Assembly (NCBI GenBank): GCA_003427395.1
Contig: BFEA01000750.1
Coordinates: forward strand, 292,757 to 315,894
Reading direction: 5' to 3'
Origin: Chara braunii
Taxonomy: Eukaryota; Streptophyta; Charophyceae; Charales; Characeae
DNA: 23,138 nucleotides
Made by a program: the position numbers and the translations under genes
In this document: in pieces, positions 9,345-18,839 of the stretch
Position numbering within the stretch: the stretch's first letter is position 1
Layout: every line of letters begins with the position of its first letter
Notes under the pieces: generated by a model
Databases searched by the model: none
Told to the model about the DNA's origin: nothing
What the model saw: only the letters and a program-made list of their open reading frames with translations

Positions 9345-9472
9345 CTAAGCTAACTCCGCGCGGCTGATCTCAGCCGTGAGATCTCATGATCGAACGGCCG
9401 AGATCGGCCGCGCTTGGAAGGCTTAAAAAAAAAACAGCTCCAAAAGGAGCCAGCCCAGCGGTGCTGTTCGTC

Positions 9473-9530
9473 GGATTCGATCCCGGTGTCAGCCGGGTGA
9501 AAGTCTGGCGTCGTATCCTACTGGGCTAGC
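9473..9530 (-). mobile_element. tRNA-Glu-like SINE head
   Basis: On the minus strand there is an A box TAGCCCAGTAGG (9517-9528) and, about 44 bases on, a B box GGATCGAATCC (9473-9483). Between them the word CTTTCAC (9497-9503) sits where an anticodon loop would be and, with GGATAC before it, resembles tRNA-Glu(UUC). The acceptor stem does not close, so this is a SINE promoter or tRNA relic and not a tRNA gene. A run of ten A's lies on the + strand at about 9424-9434, which reads as T's downstream of this head. Confidence 0.6.
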
Positions 9531-9675
9531 TCCTGTTTCACACTAAAGAGGAGCATCTCTTCGATATGAAGAGCTAGCCTAGACAACTTCCCTGCCTGCG
9601 CCCGCATGTGGCCTAGCAGGCCTACCTGTCTGCGGATCTCCCCTACCGGTTAGCTGCATGACCGGTGGCTTGTTT

Positions 9676-9735
9676 GGACGTCTAGCTGGGTAGGCCCTGG
9701 CATCAGCCTTTCGGCCCCCAGGTTCGAAGTCAAAC
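9676..9735 (+). mobile_element. tRNA-like SINE head
   Basis: An A-box match TAGCTGGGTAGG (9683-9694) is followed at 9721 by the B-box-like GGTTCGAAGTC. The spacing is right for an internal RNA polymerase III promoter. No closed cloverleaf forms. A short A-rich run (AGAAAAAACAAAA) follows at about 9747. It is independent in sequence from the other SINE heads here. Confidence 0.55.
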
Positions 9736-9799
9736 CCCGCGGCCTTAGAAAAAACAAAACGTCCTATTCTTCCTGTGTCGCGCCCCCATACCCGTCGCA

Positions 9800-10821
9800 A
9801 CCCTCTTTTTAGCCCATTTAGGCCCTGAATCGCGCGGCTTAGCAGCCGTGCGACATTATTTTAGGTAGAATAGGTTTAATTTTAACATTCCCATGTCCGC
9901 ACGTTCCTGCGGCTTTGACAAAAGTGAAGCATTGTCGTTCCCATCCATTACCCCCGGACGTCACACGCTTCCGGACTAAAGTCTGAAAACTCTTAGTTCC
10001 TTAGTCATGGTTCTGGTCTGAATAAACTTTTGGCAAACGTCGGTTTCATCAAGTCCTTCAATTCAACGAAAAGGTCAGACAACGTCCGACGTTGAAAAAC
10101 CCCGGCAAATACCCTTGTCAGGGTATTTGCCCCGACACCGGGAATCTCTCCTCGCCCAGGCCACGTGCCTCTCGATCGATGTGGATCACGTCCTCCTCCA
10201 TGTCACCGCCTCCACCCCCCAATGGGCAGTCGGACGCACCCTGTCCACCATCTACCCCACCCCCTCCTTCCACCGAACGCTGCCCCGCCTCTCCTCCCCT
10301 TGCACCACCTGCCCGGGCACGTCGAGTCCACACTCCGCTACTTACCTGCCAACCCTCTCCGTCTGATCAAACTAACTTCTGTTGAGTCCGTCTTGCGATC
10401 TCGTAGCCTCGTGGCTGACATCCTTGCACTAGTTAGTCTGGACGAAGTGTCTCGTGGCCTGGTACTGAGTCCCCTGGAACACTTTGATGCAAAATGTGCA
10501 ACGCAACATCATCACCCCCTTGTTGTCGACCTTCTGGCCGACGACAAGGTACCGATACATAGGGGAGCGACCCCTAAACGTCTCCTACACATGTTTCGGA
10601 GCGGGCTCATGATGGCGTTGCTGTGCCCTCCCCATGGCGACTGTCCTCTTTCCCGCTCTGAAGCGTCGACCCGGAGTCCTCTCTACGAGGCCTCCCAACC
10701 CCTCTAATTTGACGACGCCTTGCAACCCCCCCCCCCCCCCCCCCCCCCCCCCTCTCCATTCCGTCCCGGTTACACACAGTTGGAAGGTGCCTCTTCTGCT
10801 TGGAGCTTCACAAGAGAACAT
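9800..10821. other. Gene-free stretch with hairpins and a C27 tract
   Basis: No gene is supported. The sequence holds the perfect 12-bp hairpin GGCAAATACCCT / AGGGTATTTGCC (10104-10131, 4-base loop), CAACGTC/GACGTTG near 10080, an imperfect 10-bp pair at about 10521-10548, and TAGGGG/CCCCTA near 10560. Open frames on both strands around 10092-10707 are Pro/Ser- or Gly-rich and unlike any family I know. Confidence 0.6.
10726..10752. repeat. C27 homopolymer
   Basis: An uninterrupted run of 27 C's, followed by TCTCC. It lies about 70 bases before the left 107-bp repeat that brackets the Harbinger element. Confidence 0.95.
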
Positions 10822-10928
10822 ATATCCTTAAACCACCAGTACCTTTCACAGGCAAACTCGAAACCCCCTAAGAATGTGGTATAACCTATACCGCATTCTT
10901 CAGAGGTCGGGTGCCAACGGACCAAAAT
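10822..10928 (+). repeat. 107-bp direct repeat, left copy
   Basis: This block matches 18969-19075 base for base in length with seven substitutions (about 93% identity). It ends exactly where the left Harbinger terminal sequence begins at 10929. Inside is a 14-bp hairpin, AAGAATGTGGTATA (10870-10883) with TATACCGCATTCTT (10887-10900), loop ACC, with one G-T wobble. It is too short and too simply placed to be an LTR of this DNA transposon. Confidence 0.9.
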
Positions 10929-11055
10929 CGTTCGACACTCCTCAGGCCGTCCTCGGGGCCCGAGGAAATTCTCCCATCGTCGCACGAGGAAATTCGCGCC
11001 GTCGTTCCACTCATCCTCGGAATTGTTCCCCGAGGACGATTCCTCGGGGGCTTCC
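10929..11055 (+). repeat. Harbinger left terminal inverted repeat
   Basis: GTTCGACACTCCTC is followed by several copies of CGAGGAAATT- or CCTCGG-type words and GTCGTTCCACTCATCCTCGG, which matches the right end's ATCGTTCCACTTATTCTCGG in reverse complement. The left copy is longer because the GAGGAAATT word is repeated. Compared with the right end it lacks the outermost GGGGCT, so the extreme tip seems lost at the junction with the 107-bp repeat. Confidence 0.8.
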
Positions 11056-11515
11056 GCGGCCAGTTTCATATATCGACAAGAGGACGTGGGGGGGGGTGGC
11101 CCAGGTTGGTCCAGCATGTCCGTGCCGACGTCGTTGGTCCAGCTCGGGTGGGCGGCGCAAATTCAAAAGTTGGCGGCGTTAAAAAAAGAAAATGACCACC
11201 GAAAAGGCGCGCAGTCCCGGATTCGAATTTCGGGAAGTGACTTACGGCGGCGTGGGCGTCCCTTGCGGCAGACGACAGCAACATTCCTCGGTGGAAGCGT
11301 TTGGGTACGGGGTGGCGGCTGCGTGTCGGCGGGCACGTCGAACGTACATGTACACATCCGAAGCACCAGACACACTGTCACACGATCGCCATCGTTGTCA
11401 TCTTCACAGGTGCACCTTTGTCGTCAACGTCTACGCCGTGCACTCCGATTGTCACTTGCACCATCGCTGTTGTGCACCCCAGTGCACATGGAGTCTTCTG
11501 TACTTGGCAACGCCC

Positions 11516-12879
11516 ATGTCGACAGTACCAGTTTCGGCGATGGACATGAACGGGGAGGCGGGCCGTGACACACCGAGCAAGGCGGAGAGGACGGCGGTGG
11601 CAGCGGCTTTGAACGCCATCCGCTTCCGGTGTCAATTGCAGAGGAACGAGGGGAGGATGAGAGCGGCCATTCGCGCACGGCGGAAGAGGACGCTGCAGAC
11701 CATGAATGTGGACGGCTTCGACACTGGTGCCATTTGCGACGCCGTGCTGCAAGTGTGCTACGCCATGGGGTGTGGAGCATTTCCCAGAGCGACGCTCAGG
11801 TGGTGGATGAAGTGACAGACAGGGGGGCCATGGGAGGATCTGCGGCAATGCGAACGTGACGGCCGACTACTTCAACGACAAGCTGCGCATGTCGCCACGT
11901 GTGTTTCGAGAGATCGCGGAAGCTCTGTCTCCCTTCCTTCAATGGCGTGTCACTTTCTATAGGGAGCCCCTCCAACCTGACCACATTGTCGCGTACGCTT
12001 TGTACCGGTGGGCGTCGGGGGAGACGTACGAGAGCGGGACATGCAGCTTCGGCATTGGCAGATCTTCTGGTGTTCGTGCTGTGTGTAACTGCGGCGTTGC
12101 TGAGTGCGTACCCCGACAAGATATCGTGGCTGACGGGGCTGCAAAACGTGGTCGTCTTGCGCACTTTCGATGACAAGGGTTTCCCTAACTGCCATGGGTG
12201 CATCGACTGCACCCACATCTTCATCGACAAGCCAACGAATTGCCCCGAGGAGGACTACTACGATAGAAAACGCCGTTTCTCCGTCCAGGCGCAGGTCGTC
12301 GTCGATTTGAACTTGCGTGCCTTGGATGTGTTCGTCGGATATCTGGGAAGTTGCCACGACGTGAGGATTGTCCACCTGTCGAGTTTATGGGCGCGCGCGG
12401 AGGCAGGGGAGCTTTTCACTGGGCCACCTGTCATGCTGCCCTTCGGTGTGCAGACGAACGGGTATCTGCTGGGCGACAACGGTTATCCCCCCTCCGAATG
12501 GGTACTCGTCCCCTACGGCGGTCTCTCACAGCACCCGTCGGAGTTGCGCTTCGACAACAAGCAGAAGACGGCGAGGGGAGCAGTTGAGAGGGCTTTCGGC
12601 AGACTGAAGGGGATGTGGAGGTTGTTCCTTCGCTCCCACAAGACAAACATGGAGACGTTGCTGCAGCAGTTCGTCGTCGTCTGCATTCTGCACAACATAC
12701 TCATCGACGCGGGCATCCCCTTCGACGACAATCTACTGTGGGAGGTCGGGGCGGATGGTGTGCGTCGCAGGGTGGATCTTGGGATGCAGTGGTCCTTGAG
12801 GCCGATGTGTATGGAGTCGTCGACGGGGGATGCGCTGATTCTGCGGGACGCACTGGCGGAGCGAATGGGTGCACAGTAA
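11516..12879 (+). pseudogene. PIF/Harbinger DDE transposase, inactivated
   Basis: This encoded the DDE_Tnp_4-type nuclease that excises and inserts the element. The Met at 11516 (MSTVPVSAMDMNG) is the best start; about 454 codons follow, in the usual size range. The first Asp lies in GCIDCTHIFID (12205-12207), the second in GYLLGDNGYP (12475-12477), and the Glu in GAVERAFGRLKGMW (12586-12588), with 90 and 37 residues between them. The GSCHDVRIVHLS motif is also typical. Breaks: a TGA at 11813-11815, a frameshift near 11855 (frame continues as TADYFNDKLRMSPRVFREIA), and a second frameshift near 12085 between VRAVCN and TAALLSAYP. The catalytic triad survives in the last segment. Partner: the minus-strand Myb-like gene. 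Confidence 0.88.
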
Positions 12880-13718
12880 AGACGGGCAGGCGTGCGGAGC
12901 GGGCGGCTGCGATGACGTGGCTGCGGTGAGAAATCGGAGCAGACGACCCGGGGAGAAGGCGAGAAATCGGAGCAGACGACGCAGGAGGCGTCTTGTCCTT
13001 GAAGGGGTGGTCGTCTGCGTTGGCGTCGTTGTGTGTGTCGCACCGTTTTCTGAAACTGGGGAGTTCATGGAGCGGTAGTTGTTTCACTGTGGGTTGGCGT
13101 GCATGAGGCGGCGTGTGTCGGCAGTTTAGTTTGGTGTTCGTTCGAACTGCGCAGCTATGAGGAGGGTGTCGGCAGCTCGGGTGGATGGCGATGGCGCAGT
13201 CGAACGTGTCGTCGGTGGGGGCGACGTCACGTGCGTGCACATGCCGATCGTAGCTGTCGTGTAGCATGCTGTCACCGTGGGACGTGTCTGGGTGAGGGAG
13301 TCGAAGCTGGGGGTGTGTGTTCCGTTTTTCGGAAGTTGGGATTGAAGTTGCCATGAAGGCCTTTCGTTTTTCCAAATTGTGTCGTCTTCTGCTTCTACTG
13401 CGAGTGACAACAATCTCACAACCTATCATGTCACTTCTTTCTGTTGCGTGGCTTGTCTTCTTATTTGACGACGAATGAAAAGAAAACAATTGCACGAAGT
13501 TGTGTGTGTCATTTCTATTGCCTTCATTCCTGCTCACATTTGCAATGCCGTGTATGAACATCCCCCACTTTGTCATCATCCATCGGTTCAAGTCAAAGCT
13601 GTAAACATCATGAATATCAATCAACACAATTAGATGTTCGTTTTAACATATGCGGACATCGATTTGCCATGTCCCAAAAAAAAATAAATTAAGAAAACGA
13701 AACGTTCATGAAACACCC
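12880..13718. other. Harbinger interior between transposase and third frame
   Basis: No gene is supported. The word GAGAAATCGGAGCAGACGAC occurs twice, at about 12928 and 12960, a 32-bp tandem duplication just past the transposase stop. The remainder is GT-rich and then AT-rich (13420-13700). It is likely the 3' untranslated and terminator region shared by the two convergent genes. Confidence 0.55.
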
Positions 13719-15008
13719 CTATGACAATCGATCCGCCACATTGATGATTACCATCACGGGAACGTCCCCTCCCATGACGGAAACGTGCATGTCTTCGATG
13801 TCGGCGCCGACGAACCATAGTGGCAACTTCGTATCCATGTCCAGCGTAATGTGGAACACCATGGGGCTCACACATATACGTCAGTCCTCCCCCACCCACA
13901 TGGCGCGAGTGATGTCAGTGGCCGCGTGGTTCAACGTGTACTTGTACACAGCGTGGTACCCCCGTTGCCTGCTCGTCGACTTGAAGACCCACCCATGGAT
14001 CACCCGCAAAGCGATGGTCTGCACCTTGAACGCCCTCTCCTTCGCAACGTTGAACTCCGTTCCGTCCTCAATTTTCTGCTGCGGGATGGTGGTATGAGGC
14101 AAGACGATGCTTCTACGAACGGTCGGAGGCTGCACTCCCCACGCCACAGGCACAAGATACAGGCGCGCTTGCTGTATCAACGTGACTATGGCGTTCCCTT
14201 CCGTTTCATTCCAGAAGGGGCGGTCGTCCACCCACAGCTTCGACGCCGCCTCCATTCCATCCAGCGTATTCCGCGGCCGCACCCTGTTGACCAGCGCGTC
14301 GTCGTCCTCCCTTGCTCCGGCGACATCGCCTGCCTCGCCCCTTCCCCCGTGTGTGAAGCCCCCCCCCCGCGACGACCTCGCCTGCCTTCGCCCCTTCCCC
14401 CGCGTGTGAAGCCCCCCCTGTTGCGGCCCCGCCTGCCCTCACCCCTTCCCCCGTGTGTGAGCACCCGCCTGCTGCGGCCCCGCGCACCTCCTGTGCAGGA
14501 GAGCGGTTCTTGTTCCCCTGAGCAACAGCTTGCGCATTCACGCCAACGTCTGCAGCCGTCCTTGACCGCAGGGTTGCTGGTGTTCGTGTGTGGACAGCAC
14601 CCTCTTGCGCGTCCGGGGCGTCATTCACACGTGGCACGGGCGCGCGATTTTGTTGTGCAACGCCACTTCCCCCGCCCTGCCTGGATGTCGTCGCGGCGTC
14701 CACGTCGATGACGTCATCCATGATGACGCGACCTCCTCCGCCTCGTCTTTCGCCACCCTCGTCGATCCAGAGGCCTCCACCCGTCCGCCTCAACGGCTTC
14801 CTCTTCAACGACGCTTCGTCCTCTTCGTCGAAGTCGCCGCCCCCTTCGGCACCCATTCTTCATCCACGACGTAACTTGCAAGTGAGAGGCCGCCTTGGAC
14901 GACCTTCCTCTTCTTGTTGGCTACGTGGCAGCCCTTTTTCTCTCGGACCGCCGCTTCCACTGCCAGGTTGGCGGCGGACTTGACGCGTCCAGAACCGCGG
15001 GACGACAT
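13719..15008 (-). pseudogene. Third Harbinger reading frame, function unknown, broken
   Basis: The likely start is Met at 15008 (MSSRGSGRVKSAANLAVEAA), a basic N-terminus running to YVVDEEWVPK. The frame then shifts near 14830 into an acidic and Gly/Arg-rich middle (DEEDEASLKRK, IDEGGERRGGGGRVIMDDVI). It shifts again near 14360 at a C9 run (G on the coding strand) into a folded-looking C-terminal part. That part reads LWVDDRPFWNETEGNAIVTL, IQQARLYLV, LRVIHGWVF, GYHAVYKYTLNHAATDITRA and MWVGED. A TGA at 13881-13883 interrupts it, but the same phase goes on (RICVSPMVFHITLDMDTKLP, then LWFVGADIED) to a stop at 13719. No named domain is recognised. It lies on the same strand as the Myb-like gene, inside the terminal repeats, so it may be an accessory transposition protein or captured sequence. 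Confidence 0.6.
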
Positions 15009-16096
15009 GGCGCACAACACTCCCACTTGAAGGTTGATCACCCGCGAAGTCGAGATCTCCGTGGCGATGGTGAAACGTGCCGTGCGATTCGAAAGGTCGT
15101 CTCCACTGCGATGGCGGCTATGGCGATGATGGAGACGTTGTCGACGACGGCCCCAAAGTCGAAAGGTCGTCTCCACGGCGATCGCGGTGGCGATGGCGAT
15201 GATGGAGACGAAGGCGATGATGGCGTTGATGGCGGCGAAGGTGTTGAGGATGACGACGACGACGTCGTAACGTGCGCAGAAGGCGCAGTTGAGTGGGCCA
15301 CGTAGCGCGCGCAGAAGGCGGTGACGATGACGACGATGACGTCGGACCGCGCGCAGAAGGCGACGTTGAGTGGGCTTCGTAGCGCGCGCAGAAGACAGCG
15401 AACCTGCCGCAAAAGACAACGAACCCGCGGTGTTGAGTGGGCTTCGTAGCGCGCAGAAGACAGTGAACCCGCTGGGTTGGATACAATCATGGGTTGGACT
15501 GTTGAACGACAATTCCATCGCCCTTCTGCCAGTACGATGGTGTCGTAGGGGTCATCGTGGACGACCTAACGAAAGGCCAAGGGTCGCGGGCTAGAATGGT
15601 GTGCAATGTGCATCCGTCACCCCGCCACCCATCTTCTCGCCACCCTTCTTGAATTCTGGACTCGGAAGGACCCCCCGCCCCGAAAGCCTGCCCCCATAAC
15701 AGTTGCCGTCCCCCCCCCCATCGAAAAAACTCCCTGCCGGCCACGAACGTACCCAACCACGAAACCCACCTAACCCCCCCCCTCTTCCCCCCCGAAGCAC
15801 CATAGCGTACATATTGAAGGGGAGGGTTAACGAACCCCCCAACGTGGACCTCCGACAACCGCCACCCCACTCGTGGATCGACAACGGCACGAAATAAGAA
15901 AAAAAGGAAAACAACAGATTTCTAAATGTCCAGTTGTAACGAGTGGACATCCACATGTAGACGACGATTTGCAATGAACACAAGCAGGACATTTCCATCG
16001 ACGACTATGTGAGGGTATTTACGATATGAACAACAACATTCCATAAATGGACGACATTAAAGACAACACCTTTATTAAACGTTTGCATTTCATTTG

Positions 16097-16150
16097 GGGA
16101 GAGGAACCAAAACACATGTTGGGGGGAGAGGAACCAAAACACATGTTGGG

Positions 16151-16151
<1 letters not shown>
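16097..16151. repeat. Two 28-bp direct repeats
   Basis: GGGGAGAGGAACCAAAACAC plus ATGTTGG occurs twice in immediate succession and abuts the GA microsatellite. Slippage at the GGGGAGAG end is a simple explanation. Confidence 0.9.

Positions 16152-16152
<1 letters not shown>

Positions 16153-16221
<69 letters not shown>
16153..16221 (-). repeat. (GA)18 followed by G33
   Basis: About 18 GA units run into 33 uninterrupted G's. On the minus strand this is C33 followed by (CT)n, the same order as at 8772-8826 on the + strand. A G33 tract can fold as a G-quadruplex. Confidence 0.95.
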
Positions 16222-16222
<1 letters not shown>

Positions 16223-16621
16223 GGGAAAGAGACGAAAACAGAGAGACAGAGGGAGAGAGACAAGTAGATAGATAGAAAGGGAGAGAGACAAAGCAAATCC
16301 AAGTCGTCATTTAAAAAAGGAAAGTGCATACTGCACTCCATCGGCGCCAATTTAAATTATGAGATGACGAAATTATCCGTCCTGCCATACGGCAAAAGCC
16401 TACGACAAACCAAAAAAAAAAAAAAAAAAAAGTCAATGTCCACAGGAGGAGTCATCCACCCAATCGGACCACCACCCACTTCCCTGGCCAGCACGGCCAA
16501 TCGGGAACCGGCACGTCGACGATGGCTCGGTGACGGCCACATCGACGACGGAAAGGCTCTCACTTTCGCGCCGTCCACATCCATGGAAACCACAATGCGC
16601 ACAGCAGAGGCGGCACAAACT

Positions 16622-18096
16622 CTAATGCTCGCGGATGGCCTTGGGTATCTCCATCAGAGCCTGGCACATCAGTTTGTTGGCTTCGTCAGATGTTGCGTAG
16701 TGCTTTTTCTGCACTTCGACCTCTGCTTCAAACGCCTCTCACTGTCGGATTTGGATGGAGCACTGACGGTTGTTGTTGCTCTTCATCGTAGATGCCATTA
16801 GCGCCCCGTGCTTCTCCATGTATTTTGTCATCGCTTTAAAAGTTTGCTGCCTCGTGCTCTTCCTCTTGTCGAAACCGCCTGGGTACCCGTCGTTTGAGAA
16901 GAACCTTTCGTCGACCCGTCGTCGTCGTCGTCGTGCCCTGCACCACCGTCCCCATCGCCCACAGATTCAGGATCCGCAGAAGAGGCGGACGACAGATGCA
17001 CACCACCCGTAGCACCACTGTTAGCGACGTTCTTCGGGTTTATGGTGTGGTTCTTGGCGGTCAACCCCAATATCTCGTTGTAAACCGCACGATCCACGTT
17101 GAAATTGAAGCCCTTGGATGTCCTCTCCTTCCTAGAGAATTGGACAAGCCTTGGAAGTGATGCACCTTCTTGAACTGCTGCATCAAATTGTCCCACTTCT
17201 TCCCGCACCGATTTGCGTCTTTGTCGACGCCCACCTGGTCACGTTTAGCCCAGATGAGCGCTATAATGTCGTCGACGGACCAGAACTGACGACCGCCTTC
17301 CACATCAATGTCACCTTCGGCATCGCTCCCCCTCCCCGCCGCTTTCTTCCCCTGACGACCATTGCGGGCACACGCCTTCGACTTCCCGGCCCTTCCTCCC
17401 ATGCTGCTTTGCTTGAACGACGAAACGTAGCCTGCGTCCTCCTCCCCACCTTCGCCGTCGTTGTCGTTCCACTCGTGATCGTCCGCGTCCACAACTGGTG
17501 CGTCGCCGTCGTTTTCCTGCTCCCCCACACGGAGTCGCTGCACCCCCCGAGTTATGGATTCTTTGCGCCCCGACAACAACCCCCATCGCTGTTCTGCCCA
17601 CACCTCCCTCCCGTCCCGGGCGTCACCAAGATCGGCGACCCCACAATCCATCTCCCTGCATTTGCCATGACGGCGGGCTGCACTCAAACCGGCGGACAGG
17701 GGCGATGGAGACTGCATCCACTGGGGGCGAGCGGAGGCACCCCTCGACACAGACGGGGAATAGCTGCCTCGGAGGATCCCTGTTGTTCCCCGGCGCCTCC
17801 CAAACCGGCGCTGGAGACTTCAATGATCGCACAACAGCCGTCACTTGCCCGCCGTCGTCGTCGGGATGGGGGTTAACGATGACCGTTTGCGAGGTGGCCG
17901 ACAACCTCCCGCTACACAGCCTGAACGATAGATTCACGCCGCCATCGCCTTCATCGCCACTAAGCCCCTGCTGGAGGAGTTCGGTGTAGGACTGTCGATA
18001 AGTGTCGTCGCAACTTCCACACAGCTCTGTAGCCACCCACTCCTGGGTCGACAAGCTTCCCAGCAGCACAGTCCGTGACCGTCTGTCATCTGCCAC
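16622..18096 (-). pseudogene. Harbinger Myb/trihelix-like partner protein, inactivated
   Basis: PIF/Harbinger elements normally carry a second gene for a Myb/SANT-like DNA-binding protein that helps the transposase reach the nucleus and the element ends. Here the N-terminus starts at 18096 (MADDRRSRTVLLGSLSTQEW, then YTELLQQGLSGDEGDGGVNL). An acidic linker (HEWNDNDGEGGEEDAGY) follows. The trihelix core lies at about 17150-17290: RQFWSVDDIIALIWAKRDQ, then CGKKWDNLMQQFKKVHHFQ. Next come SRKERTSKGFNFNVDRAVYN, a D/G-rich linker, and a coiled C-terminus (EVEVQKKHYATSDEANKLMC, then QALMEIPKAIREH) ending at a TAG at 16622-16624. These pieces lie in different phases, so at least three frameshifts are present. 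The spacer between KRDQ and the KKW motif is short, suggesting loss of the middle helix. Confidence 0.75.
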
Positions 18097-18839
18097 CTCG
18101 TTGGACGTGTCGGGCGGAGGTTACAAGTGCGGTGGTAGGTGCGCGTACCCAGACCGCTCCGACGGCCTGGAACTCCTCGACGCACCACCCTGCTCCCCTG
18201 CAGACCTGCAGATCGCCTGGCGCCCCTCCATCCTGACGTCCTTCTTCAAAGACCGTCTTCTATGGGCACGTCGCGGAATGCTGTGGAGGATGCACACGTG
18301 GAAGACAACTAAAAGGAGGAGCAAGAGGACGACCAGCACCAGCAGCGGCAGCCTCCGAAAGACGTCGGCCATGAAAGGCACGTGGACGACGCCAGCAGCT
18401 AGAAGACAACGGTGGACGTCCAGGAAACGGCGAGGGACAGTGGTGCAAACGGCCGATCGCAGCTATCGACAAAAGAAGGGTAATGTATTCCGTCACGAAA
18501 GACACTGCGCAATCGGGAGAGCGGGGGCCGGCTGAAGTATTCGAATCTGCCGACCGTTGGGCGCTTTCCCGCTCGGGGCCAAGGGCAGCGGCGTAAGACT
18601 GCCCTTTTCAACGTCGCGGAGGCCGGCAGACCGCCAACGGGGACCGTTGGCGGACAATTCCATGACGCCGACCGTTGCCGACCGAAGATGTCCATCGACG
18701 GGCCGCCAGGAACAGCAATGGACCAGCTGCGTCGAAAATTGTCGTCGAGAGAGCTGTCGTCGACGCCCCGATTCTTCCGGATGCTCGACCTCCGAGGGAC
18801 CTCGGGAGGTCCCTTGGGGAACGCGTCGAAATAGCTGTA
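18097..18839. other. Harbinger right subterminal region with hairpins
   Basis: No gene is supported. Perfect hairpins are AAGGGCAG/CTGCCCTT (18581-18606), CCGCCAACGG/CCGTTGGCGG (18631-18653, 3-base loop) and GGGACCTC/GAGGTCCC (18796-18813, 2-base loop). The first 250 bases would hold the promoter of the minus-strand Myb-like gene, but I see no clear TATA element. Confidence 0.55.

Larger units (their letters stand above)
7862..9420. repeat. Dense run of short perfect hairpins
   Basis: Short inverted repeats follow each other every few tens of bases. Perfect arms include 7959/7985 (10 bp), AGGAAAAGGCT at 7996 with AGCCTTTTCCT at 8013 (11 bp), CAGGCTCCC 8042/8060 (9), GTGAGGACA 8108/8119 (9), GCACCTGGC 8177/8196 (9) and the 16-bp palindrome 8208-8223. 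Next come CTGCCCTCC 8240/8260 (9), GCCGCGAGATC 8378/8392 (11), GTGGGAGC 8427/8442 (8), ACAGTC 8450/8460 (6), GCCCGAA 8827/8856 (7), GCCCGTT 9098/9108 (7), CCGTTGGC 9205/9217 (8), GTTCGTGGG 9234/9247 (9), GTTCGATCC 9275/9289 (9), CGGCTGA 9361/9370 (7) and CGGCCGA 9395/9404 (7). An 11-bp pair with one mismatch lies at 8075/8089. Loops are mostly 2-11 bases. No gene lies here; the open frames are low-complexity. Confidence 0.9.
15009..16621. other. Harbinger interior with tandem repeats, no gene
   Basis: A 69-bp duplication (TCGAAAGGTCGTCTCCAC word at about 15090 and 15159, each followed by CGATGATGGAGACG) lies in a GATGGCG-rich stretch. A GTTGAGTGGGC...GCGCAGAAGAC unit recurs at about 15289, 15364 and 15431. 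From 15600 to 15900 the + strand is C-rich with several C6-C10 runs. A frame on the minus strand across 14805-15518 is open, but its upstream half is repeat-encoded and I do not count it as gene. An A19 run lies at about 16412-16430. Confidence 0.6.

Noticed and set aside
9225-9735. Functional tRNA genes
   Set aside because: A and B boxes are present but acceptor and anticodon stems do not close, and the copies are diverged and repeated, as in SINEs.
12513-13627. Minus-strand frames opposite the Harbinger transposase
   Set aside because: They overlap the strong DDE coding sequence and have no domain pattern.
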